A stretch of DNA of 64,000 nucleotides from CAZNSX01 sp964575845. GTDB taxonomy: Bacteria; UBA8248; CAZNSX01. The position numbers and the translations under genes are program-made. A model generated the notes under the pieces. That model did not search any database and was not told the origin of the DNA. It worked only from the letters and a program-made list of their open reading frames with translations. Every line of letters begins with the position of its first letter. Positions within the stretch are counted from its first letter, which is position 1. The stretch covers positions 248,001 through 312,000 of the forward strand of contig CAZNSX010000003.1 in NCBI GenBank assembly GCA_964575845.1. Reading direction: 5' to 3'. This document shows, one piece after another, positions 17,032 to 24,303 of the stretch.

Positions 17032-19464
17032 TTATCCCTTCCCCCTCAACGCCTGAAGGACCTTCACGGGCGTCATGGGCAGGTCGGATATCCTCCCGCC
17101 TATGGCATCCTCTATGGCGTTGGCTATGGCGGGCGCCACCGGCACAGATGCCGGCTCCCCCATACCCTTGGCCCCGAAAGGCCCCTTAGGGTCGTCCGTC
17201 TCGACGAATATCGACTCGATTTTCGGCATGTCCACGGCCGGCACCATGCGGTAGTTGAGGAGGTTAGGGTTCATGGTTCTGCCCCGCCTCCACTCCATCT
17301 CTTCAGTGAGGGCATAGCCCATTCCCTGGGCCGCAGCCCCCTCCACCTGGCCCTCGGCGCCGACGGGGTTGATGAGCCTGCCGACGTCATGGGCCGAAGC
17401 GATGGATATCACCCTGACCTCACCCGTATTCCTGTCAACCTCAACCTCCGCGGCCTGGGCAAAGTAGCTCCACGTGGGCGCAATGGTTCCCCGTCCGGTC
17501 TCTGGGTCGGGGATGGTTGAGTCCGGGTCATGGTAGCCCTTGAAGATGAGGTAGCCGGCGTCCCTTGTGGCGTAGGCGCGGAAGGCTGCGTCAGCCAGCA
17601 GGACTTCTCTCCCGGGGCTTCCCCTGACATATATTCGGCCGTCTCTCGCCTCGAGGTCCTCGACATGAGCCTCCAGCATCTCGGCGGCTATCCTAAAGAG
17701 GAGACGCTTCGCTTCAGAGGCGGCCGCCTTCACGGCGTTGCCCAGGACGAGGGTCGTGCGGCTCGCGTAGCTCCCCAGGCCGAAGGCTCCGCTATCGGTA
17801 TCAGTGCCTATGACCTTCACGTCCTCCGCCCTGATTCCCAGCTCCTCGGCCGCGATCATCGCCGCGACGGTCTTTGCACCCTGCCCCAGCTCGACCTCGC
17901 CGATATGTATCGTCACGCTCCCATCCTCGTTGACTATCAAAACGCAGGAGGATGGGTCCGCATCATAGAGGTCCAGCCGGAAGTTCTCCCTCCAGTCGAT
18001 ACTCCCATCCTTCTTGACCCTCAGGAAGGGGGAGGAGGGGTCCTCCTCGTAAAGCTCTTCAGGCTTGCGGTAGCCGGTTCGCCATACATTCGCGTCGAAA
18101 CCAGACCTCCAGCCGCACCAATGATTGCCGCAGGCAATGCCCACACCCCTCACCTTTCGGCCAGCTTTTTCCTTCAGATTCCTCTTTACTCCCCAGCCTA
18201 TTGCCTCAGACGCCTTCACTATGCACTCTTTGAGGCCGCAGCGTCCCACTCTCTGGCCCCTGGCCGTGAGGTCACCCTCTTCCACGGCGTTCTTTAGCCT
18301 CAGCTCAACGGGGTCGATTTTCAGCCCCCTAGCGACCCGGTCCATGTGGGACTCGACCGCGAAGGTTATCTGGGGGTTGCCGAACCCTCGCATGGGGCCG
18401 CCGTAAGGGAGGTTTGTGTAGACGAGGTGGGCGTCATACTTCAGGTTGGGCGTCTTGTAGACACCGGAGAAGATCACTCCGATGGCCCCGGCGCCGAGGT
18501 CCCCATGGTGGGTATAGGCGCCGTTATTCATTATCAGCCCGCATTCCCTGGCCGTTATAGTGCCGTCGCTCCTCACGCCAGTCCTGAGGTTTATTTCGGT
18601 CGGGTGCCGGATGGTATCGCAGACTATGTCTTCCTCCCTGGTATGGACTATCTTCACAGGCCTTCCCGCGCCGACCTTCCTGGCGAGAGCGGCGCACACG
18701 TAGATTATGCGCATCTGAACGTCTTTCCCGCCGAACCCACCCCCCACGTTGGGAACCATGATCCTTATCTTGTGCTGCGGGATGCCGAGCGACCTGGAGA
18801 GGATTGCGCGCTCCTTGAAGGGCGTCTGACTTGCCGTCCAGAGCGTCAGGTTCCCCCCGGGCTCATACATGGCTACGGCGACCTGCGGCTCGATGGTCGC
18901 GTGCTCCTGCGGCTGCGTACTGAAGGTGTCCTCAAAGATGTGGTCGGCCTCTTCAAAACCCTTCTCGATATCACCGAAGCGCACCCTCCGGATGGACGCG
19001 ATGTTATTCTCTGCACCCTCATGGACCTCTGGCGCGCCGGGCTTCATCGCTTCTTCCGTGCTGAAGACGGCTGGCAGAGGCTCATAATCTATGCCTATGA
19101 GCTCAAGGGCTCTCTCGGCTATATCCCTGTTGACGGCGGCTACCGCTGCGACGGAGTCTCCGATGTAGCGGACCTTGTCCTCTGTCAGCACGCTCTGGTC
19201 ATTGATGGTGGAGCCAAGTATCCTGGGATTGTGAGGCACATCCTTGCCGGTGATGACGGCCACAACGCCGGGGAGCTCCTCAGCCCTTCGCGTGTCAATT
19301 CTCAGGATCTTTGCGTGGGCATGGGGGCTTCTTAAGATTTTCCCGTATAGCATCCCAGGGAGCTTGAGGTCGTCTGTGTACTTGGCGGTGCCCATGACTT
19401 TTTCCAGGACACCGATGCTCTCCACTCGCCCGCCGATGACGTTGAATTCCGCTTTTCCGCCCAT
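17032..19464 (-). CDS. Molybdenum hydroxylase large (molybdopterin-binding) subunit, HcrA/XDH type
   Basis: From ATG 19464 the protein is 810 residues. Family motifs are VMGTAKYTDDLKLPGMLYGK, NVGGGFGGKD, GGPMRGFGNPQ, GEVELGQGAKT and FGAKGMGEPASVPVAPAI, the last with the catalytic Glu near residue 770. The CO-dehydrogenase selenocysteine-loop cysteine (AYRCSFR) is absent, so it is not CoxL. A stretch of about 50 residues (roughly 455-505) between the GNHWCGW region and the DGSVTIHIGEVELGQG region looks like an insertion. With the HcrB-like FAD subunit it probably reduces or hydroxylates an aromatic or acyl-CoA compound. The frame is open to 19539, but 19464 gives the family-like start. Confidence 0.9.
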   Translation of the reverse strand: MGGKAEFNVIGGRVESIGVLEKVMGTAKYTDDLKLPGMLYGKILRSPHAHAKILRIDTRRAEELPGVVAVITGKDVPHNPRILGSTINDQSVLTEDKVRYIGDSVAAVAAVNRDIAERALELIGIDYEPLPAVFSTEEAMKPGAPEVHEGAENNIASIRRVRFGDIEKGFEEADHIFEDTFSTQPQEHATIEPQVAVAMYEPGGNLTLWTASQTPFKERAILSRSLGIPQHKIRIMVPNVGGGFGGKDVQMRIIYVCAALARKVGAGRPVKIVHTREEDIVCDTIRHPTEINLRTGVRSDGTITARECGLIMNNGAYTHHGDLGAGAIGVIFSGVYKTPNLKYDAHLVYTNLPYGGPMRGFGNPQITFAVESHMDRVARGLKIDPVELRLKNAVEEGDLTARGQRVGRCGLKECIVKASEAIGWGVKRNLKEKAGRKVRGVGIACGNHWCGWRSGFDANVWRTGYRKPEELYEEDPSSPFLRVKKDGSIDWRENFRLDLYDADPSSCVLIVNEDGSVTIHIGEVELGQGAKTVAAMIAAEELGIRAEDVKVIGTDTDSGAFGLGSYASRTTLVLGNAVKAAASEAKRLLFRIAAEMLEAHVEDLEARDGRIYVRGSPGREVLLADAAFRAYATRDAGYLIFKGYHDPDSTIPDPETGRGTIAPTWSYFAQAAEVEVDRNTGEVRVISIASAHDVGRLINPVGAEGQVEGAAAQGMGYALTEEMEWRRGRTMNPNLLNYRMVPAVDMPKIESIFVETDDPKGPFGAKGMGEPASVPVAPAIANAIEDAIGGRISDLPMTPVKVLQALRGKG

Positions 19465-19704
19465 CTGACTTGACCCCCAGTGATGGCTCGCTTTCTTAGG
19501 GTCTCGGTTCAAAACCTTATTCTGCCAGATAATTGGCAAACGTCAAACCGTTATAAGCGCCCCCATCGCCCGCCCTGAGCACCCCTTCTCTTTCGCTTTT
19601 TTCGGGATGAGTCGGGCGCGGTGGACCGAGATTTCAGAAAAGCTTCAGAGCTCATGTCAAACACACAATATGGGGGCCCAGGCTCGCCCAAGGCCGGTGG
19701 GGCC

Positions 19705-19733
19705 TTGACAGCCGATAAAGGTGCAGATAGGTT
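19705..19733 (+). promoter_or_regulatory. Possible promoter for the lipoprotein / peptide-cluster operon
   Basis: A perfect TTGACA (19705-19710) and a 17-base spacer precede a poor -10, TAGGTT (19728-19733), 38 bases before the TTG at 19771. The -10 is weak, so this is tentative. Confidence 0.4.
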
Positions 19734-19770
19734 AAACTTTGACCTTTCTTGAGGGAAGGAGGAATCCGCC

Positions 19771-20481
19771 TTGAAGAGAGCTGTACTTGCCTTTTTTCTG
19801 GTGTCCGCTCTCCTTCTGGGATGCGGCTACTATGAGAAGGGGGGCTATTTCATAAGCAGCCGTTACGGGTACAAGGTTCTCCTTCCGCCCAAGGCGTGGG
19901 AGGCCAAGGCCGATGAAGGAGATGTTCCCGGCCTCGAAGGACCCTCCTTCACCCATCAGAGCTACCTGAACCCTTACACCGGCGGCCGCATCCTGGTCCA
20001 GGTGAGAGACCTTCCCCGCCGCTACAGGAAGCTATCTCTGGAAGAGATGGCGGATCTCATTTACAAACGCTTCCTTTTCGAGCGGGGAAACGACATGAGG
20101 GTCTTCCGGAACGGGCGCTTCCTTCCCCTGGAAGAAGGACTGAAGAAGGGTAAGAGGGATGGCCTGGAGTATCTGGAGTTCTCCCTCAAGGGGAGCTTCG
20201 GGAAGCGCCTCTCCGGAGAGGAACTCGAGGAAAGAAGGAAGGAGCGGGAGAGGCTCCTTCCCTTCGGCCCTCCCACGACGAAGAGGCTCACCAAGGAGGA
20301 AAAGCTGTGGCGCCTCATTGAGCTCAAGCCCCTCTTTACCGGAAACTACCGCGCCGAGGTGGTGCTGTTTCGAACCGGCAAGCGCCTCTTTGAGCTTTAC
20401 TACTTTGACCATGAGCTCGCCCATGAATCCGGCCTGCAAGAGTTCAGGCGCATGGTGGAGAGCTTCAGCCTTACCCACTAG
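19771..20481 (+). CDS. Putative lipoprotein of unknown function
   Basis: This 236-residue protein begins with an 18-residue lipoprotein signal ending LLLGC. The mature part (GYYEKGGYFISSRYGYKVLLPP onward, shown here in part) suggests a small surface-facing domain. The TTG start is preceded by a strong GGAGG. It lies 27 bases before the PRMT-like gene and may be co-transcribed with the peptide-modification cluster; whether it belongs to it is inference. I do not recognise a family. Confidence 0.7.
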   Translation: MKRAVLAFFLVSALLLGCGYYEKGGYFISSRYGYKVLLPPKAWEAKADEGDVPGLEGPSFTHQSYLNPYTGGRILVQVRDLPRRYRKLSLEEMADLIYKRFLFERGNDMRVFRNGRFLPLEEGLKKGKRDGLEYLEFSLKGSFGKRLSGEELEERRKERERLLPFGPPTTKRLTKEEKLWRLIELKPLFTGNYRAEVVLFRTGKRLFELYYFDHELAHESGLQEFRRMVESFSLTH

Positions 20482-20508
20482 GGGACCTGAGCTGGCCCAG
20501 GGGGAGTC

Positions 20509-21474
20509 TTGACCTTCACCCACAACGATATGCTCAAGGACAGGGTCAGGTGTGAGAGCTACAGGAGGGCGATCCACCGTAGGGTAAGACCCGGGGACGT
20601 TGTCTTGGACCTGGGATGCGGAACCGGCCTCCTCTCTTTCTTCGCCTGCCAGGCGGGCGCGGGGAAGGTCTATGCCGTGGAGGAAGAAGACATCATTCAC
20701 CTGGCCAGGCAGGCCGCCCGGAAAAACCGTTTCTCGGATAGGATAGAATTCCTCCAGGCTTTCTCGCGCGAGCTCATGCTCCCCGAAAGGGTGGATATCA
20801 TCATCTCCGAGCTCATCAGCTTTTTTGTATTCGATGAGGGGGGGCTGCCCTCCATCATTGATGCCAGGGAGCGCTTCCTCAAGCCCGGCGGGAGGCTTCT
20901 CCCCGAGGGAGTGGAGCTCTTCATGGTGCCTGCGGCCCGCCAGCCCCTCTGGAGGGAGGTGGGACGCTGGCGGACGCGGGCCTATGGCTTGGACCTGAGC
21001 CCCCTTGGGGAGTACCTTGCAAATAACAATCTCGTGGGCCGCCTCGATCCCAGGGGCTTTCTTTCAAGGCCGAAGTCTCTGGGAAAGATTGATTTTTACG
21101 GGGTGAAAGAGACCTCCTTCGAGGGAAGAGCCCGCTTCAGGGTGGAAAGGGAGGGCCGGCTCTGCGGCCTGGGAGGATGGTTTGAGCTGGCGCTTGCCCC
21201 CGGCATTCGGCTCTCCACCTCGCCCCTCTCACCCAAGACCCATTGGGGTAGCTGCCTCTTTCCTTTAGGGAGCCCCGTTCTCGTGGGCAAGGGAGAAAGG
21301 ATAGAGGTGGACTTCAGGGCAACTCCCCTGGGGCGCGAGGCCTTCCTCTCCTGGGATGTCTCTGTGGGGGGAGGCCCTTCCGAGCGCCGTTCCACTTTCA
21401 GGGGCTTTCCTGCGGGAAGGGGGAGCCTGATGCCCTCTCGAAAAAAGAAACGAGAGCACTGGAAGGCCTCTTAG
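20509..21474 (+). CDS. PRMT-type protein arginine N-methyltransferase
   Basis: The 321-residue protein has the full PRMT motif set. At the N terminus is HNDMLKDRVRCESYRRAI. Motif I is VLDLGCGTGLLSFFACQAGA (33-52), followed by KVYAVE. Post-I is LPERVDIIISE. The double-E loop has Glu101 and Glu110, nine apart as in PRMT1, and there is ARERFLKPGG. The THW loop is KTHWGSCLFPL (THW 244-246). This set is much closer to eukaryotic arginine methyltransferases than to usual bacterial small-molecule methyltransferases. The TTG start follows GGGGGAG. It directly precedes the radical SAM gene, whose ribosome-binding site overlaps its stop. The likely substrate is the RG-rich peptide at 22571 (inference). 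Confidence 0.85.
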   Translation: MTFTHNDMLKDRVRCESYRRAIHRRVRPGDVVLDLGCGTGLLSFFACQAGAGKVYAVEEEDIIHLARQAARKNRFSDRIEFLQAFSRELMLPERVDIIISELISFFVFDEGGLPSIIDARERFLKPGGRLLPEGVELFMVPAARQPLWREVGRWRTRAYGLDLSPLGEYLANNNLVGRLDPRGFLSRPKSLGKIDFYGVKETSFEGRARFRVEREGRLCGLGGWFELALAPGIRLSTSPLSPKTHWGSCLFPLGSPVLVGKGERIEVDFRATPLGREAFLSWDVSVGGGPSERRSTFRGFPAGRGSLMPSRKKKREHWKAS

Positions 21475-21483
21475 GAGGAAAAG

Positions 21484-22578
21484 GTGGAGCTCAAGGAGCT
21501 CTTTCCTGAGTTTCAGGTCTCAGTGGAGACGACCCGGCGCTGCAGCCTTAAGTGCCCTTACTGCTATGTGGTTGCGAGGCGCCTCCCCAGGGCGCGGGAG
21601 ATAGGATTAAAGGAGATAGGGGATTTCATCGAGAGGCTCACGCCCGCGCTCGAAGGGAGGAAGGTGGGAGTCCACCTCACGGGAGGGGAGCTCTTCACAC
21701 GGCCGGATGCCCTTGCCCTCGTAAAGAGACTTCTCTCCCTTCCTCTTCTCCTCTCACTGGGGACCAATGGGGTTTCTCTCCCCCGGGAGCTCTTCGAGCT
21801 TCCGCCCGAGAGGCTAGAGCTTCAGTTCAGCATTGATGGCACCCTCCCCATCCACTCCCTGACCCGGGAGAGGGGGGAGCGCGCCTATGCAAATCTGGGG
21901 AAGGCCCTTGAGAGGGGGTTTCGGCCGACGATAAGGACTACCGTCCACCGCGGAAACCTTGGCTCCATGGCGGATTTTTACCGCAGCCTCAACGCCCTGG
22001 CTTCATCTTACGGCGTTAAGCTCCACTGTGAGGTTCAGCCCGTGATCCTCCATCCAGAACTCCGCCCTCGTCATATCGAACCCTTCAGGCTTCGGCTCGA
22101 AGAGTATCTCTCAGTGGGTCTAGGGGTTATCACTAATGTCGAGGGCGAGCTCCCCCATGTGCGGTCAAGCTGGCGATTCGTTTCTGAAATAGGGGAGGAG
22201 AAGGTCTCTCTTGTGAGCGCCCTCTTCGGTTGCGGCACGGGCGCGGGATTTGATATTATCGTTGATGGCGACGTCGTGGCCTGTGAGATGGATTCTCCCA
22301 TCGGTAACCTCAGGGAGATGAGAAGCAGCAGCGAGGTGGCCTCTTTTCTCAGCCGCCTTGAACGCAGGCAGGCTCCTGCGAGGCGCTGCTTCAAGTGCCC
22401 GTTGGCTCCTCATTGCGGGATGTGCCGGCTAGCACCCCTCATGCACGGCTATCCTGCGGCTTTCGGCTTTAGGGATTGTGAGCCCTTTATGAAAGAGGTG
22501 GTGGGCTGCTTGGAGGAATTGACCGAGAGAGACCCGAAACTCCTGGGCTCTCGACCTGGAAAGGTGGTCTATGGCTGA
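21484..22578 (+). CDS. Radical SAM/SPASM peptide-modifying enzyme
   Basis: The 364-residue protein starts with a radical SAM core. Cys20, Cys24 and Cys27 (CSLKCPYC) bind the [4Fe-4S] cluster and SAM, followed by HLTGGELFTRPD. The C terminus is a SPASM domain with Cys250, the DGDVVAC ending at Cys267, then Cys302, Cys305, Cys311, Cys314 and Cys332, which hold auxiliary clusters. SPASM enzymes typically crosslink or epimerise ribosomal peptides. The GTG start lies behind the GGAGG that includes the PRMT stop. The gene overlaps the small-peptide gene by eight bases, pointing to that peptide as its substrate. Confidence 0.92.
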   Translation: MELKELFPEFQVSVETTRRCSLKCPYCYVVARRLPRAREIGLKEIGDFIERLTPALEGRKVGVHLTGGELFTRPDALALVKRLLSLPLLLSLGTNGVSLPRELFELPPERLELQFSIDGTLPIHSLTRERGERAYANLGKALERGFRPTIRTTVHRGNLGSMADFYRSLNALASSYGVKLHCEVQPVILHPELRPRHIEPFRLRLEEYLSVGLGVITNVEGELPHVRSSWRFVSEIGEEKVSLVSALFGCGTGAGFDIIVDGDVVACEMDSPIGNLREMRSSSEVASFLSRLERRQAPARRCFKCPLAPHCGMCRLAPLMHGYPAAFGFRDCEPFMKEVVGCLEELTERDPKLLGSRPGKVVYG

Positions 22579-22816
22579 TAGAGGGAAGAAGGCGGAGGGC
22601 TCCGCCACAAGAAGGGGGTTTCTCAAGGCGGGAGTCCTGCTCCTTCCCTACGTGGCACCCGCTATCGAGAGCATCTTCGTGTCCCCCGAGGAGAGCGCTA
22701 CCCTCTCGGGCACGGCCAGAGCCCAGCAGGGCATCGGAAGGGGCCTTGGCCGTGGGAGGCGCCCCTCGCCTCCTCCCGGTCGCGGAAGGGGGAGGGGCGG
22801 GCGCGGGCGGAGATGA
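22571..22816 (+). CDS. Candidate modified-peptide precursor: Tat-like leader with RG/RGG-rich tail
   Basis: This 81-residue peptide has three parts. Residues 1-38 hold TRRGFLKAGVLLLPYVAPAI, which reads as a twin-arginine signal. Residues 39-53 end in TARAQQ, a possible signal-peptidase site after Ala51. Residues 54-81 consist almost only of Gly, Arg and Pro (GIGRGLGRGRRPSPPPG then RGRGRGGRGRR). RG/RGG repeats are the classic target of arginine methyltransferases, and a PRMT is encoded two genes upstream. It overlaps the radical SAM gene and is followed by PqqD, the usual chaperone of peptide leaders. It could alternatively be a small exported structural protein. Confidence 0.75.
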   Translation: MADRGKKAEGSATRRGFLKAGVLLLPYVAPAIESIFVSPEESATLSGTARAQQGIGRGLGRGRRPSPPPGRGRGRGGRGRR

Positions 22817-22891
22817 GTTTACGGCGGGACTTTCGGGTGAGAGCCGCAGGAGTCGAGGGGCTTTAAGGACTTGTCCCATCCTAAAAAGACG

Positions 22892-23143
22892 ATGCCTGAG
22901 CGAAAAACAGACCTCCTCTATCGCCCCCTTGAGGATGGGAGCATCATCTACCACCCGGAGGAGAGCGTGGTTCACTCTCTCAATCAGACGGCGACTTTCA
23001 TCTGGGAACATCTGGATGGGGCCCACCCGCCCGAGGAGATCGGCCGCAAGCTCACAGAGCGCTTCCAGGTGAGCCCCGAGAGGGCCCTGAGGGATGTTGA
23101 GGCCACCCTTAAGAGGCTCCGGGAGCTTAAGCTGCTTAAGTGA
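22892..23143 (+). CDS. PqqD-family peptide chaperone
   Basis: This small winged-helix protein of about 83 residues has the PqqD pattern: YRPLEDGSIIYHPEESVVHSL (in part), then LNQTATFIWEHLDGAHPPEEI and an RDVEATLKRLRELKLLK helix. PqqD proteins present leader peptides to radical SAM enzymes. I place the start at ATG 22892; a TTG at 22871 would add seven residues and has AAGGA only two bases before it. It lies between the peptide gene and the HprK-like gene. Confidence 0.85.
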   Translation: MPERKTDLLYRPLEDGSIIYHPEESVVHSLNQTATFIWEHLDGAHPPEEIGRKLTERFQVSPERALRDVEATLKRLRELKLLK

Positions 23144-23185
23144 CCTCACTGGCCCCCAGCCTTACCCTTCAAGCTAAACTCAGGG

Positions 23186-24100
23186 ATGCTTTCTGAGTCT
23201 TCCGGAAAGGGGCGGCATGAGCGCATCTCCCTCTCCTTTCCATTCGTTCCGGTATCTGGTTCGAGTTTAAGACCGCGGAGCTTTACGATCGAGGTTCTCT
23301 GTGGAATCCCCGCTTTCGTTCCCCTTATAAAGGAACTCCTCAGCCCCTTCCTCAGGAGGAACCACAGGAGAGCCAGGGCCTCCTTCATGCTGCGCATTCA
23401 TGAGGACTCCCACGCACTTTATTCCATCTGGGAGGGGGCGCATCTTTCCTTTTCCACCTATCGGTCCTTTGAGGTGCTCCCCTATCTGGAGTGGATGGTC
23501 ATCTCCAGGGCTCTCGCCGAGCCGAGCCGCTTCCTTCAGCTCCATGGGGCAGCCCTGGAGGGGGAAGGACGGGGCCTGCTCGTGGCGGGACATGAGGGCT
23601 CGGGCAAAACGAGCCTGACCCTCTCTCTCATAAAGGAGGGTTTCCGCTTCCTCACAGACGATGTCGCCCTCCTCCATCCTTTCTCCCGTCGCCTTCATCC
23701 CTTTCCCAGGCCCTTTCATCTGGATGAGGCATCGGCCCGGGAGCTTTCCCTGGAGCGTCTGCTGAAGGGGGAATTCTGCTTTGACTATTACTACTCGAGG
23801 AGGAAGGCTATCTATTTTAACCCCGAGAGCATCTTCGCGGGCTCGCGGGCGCGGGCGACGCCCCTCAAGCTTATCCTCTTTCTCGGCGAGAGGAAGGGAG
23901 GAGCCCGCCTCAGGTCTCTTCCCAAGAGGAAGGTTTTTTTCCTTCTGCTCTCGAATAGCTTCAACCCGGCCTACCTGGGAAAGGAAGGCATGGCCGGGCT
24001 CCTTCACCTTCTTGAAAGAAAACCCGCTTTCAAACTCGAAGGAGGGACACTTAGGGAAAGGACCCTCCTCATCAGGGACCTCCTCCGCCAGGGCTCCTGA
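23186..24100 (+). CDS. HprK-like serine kinase / peptide-cluster ATPase
   Basis: The 304-residue protein has an N-terminal domain followed by a kinase core. The core carries HGAALEG (His120), the P-loop AGHEGSGKT (134-142) and FLTDDVALL (157-159), in the order found in HPr kinase and its relatives in peptide-modification and lasso-peptide clusters. Those relatives are thought to phosphorylate or tailor the peptide, but their exact role is not settled. No HPr or PTS gene is in the window, so a sugar-PTS role is unlikely. Last gene of the cluster, 42 bases after PqqD. Confidence 0.8.
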   Translation: MLSESSGKGRHERISLSFPFVPVSGSSLRPRSFTIEVLCGIPAFVPLIKELLSPFLRRNHRRARASFMLRIHEDSHALYSIWEGAHLSFSTYRSFEVLPYLEWMVISRALAEPSRFLQLHGAALEGEGRGLLVAGHEGSGKTSLTLSLIKEGFRFLTDDVALLHPFSRRLHPFPRPFHLDEASARELSLERLLKGEFCFDYYYSRRKAIYFNPESIFAGSRARATPLKLILFLGERKGGARLRSLPKRKVFFLLLSNSFNPAYLGKEGMAGLLHLLERKPAFKLEGGTLRERTLLIRDLLRQGS

Positions 24101-24303
24101 GGAAGGGCCCTGCACCCCGGGCGGCCGGGAATTCCCGAGTGACCTCCGCTTTCTCATTGTGGCTCGCCACGACTACTGCGTATTCTCCTGCCGCCTTGGA
24201 ATAAGGGGTCGGAGCCTCCTCAATCTTCCGGGCATTCCCCTTGGCTCGGGTTCAGGCCGTGTGCTAAGCTAAAAGCAGAGCCCCTCCACTGAGAGGATTT
24301 TTT

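Noticed and set aside
15946..19335. Long plus-strand frames across the molybdenum hydroxylase genes
   Set aside because: They are shadows; the minus strand has full cofactor motifs in all three subunits.
19540..19704. Upstream continuation of the large molybdenum subunit or a small gene
   Set aside because: The sequence between 19465 and 19704 has no family-like residues or good start.
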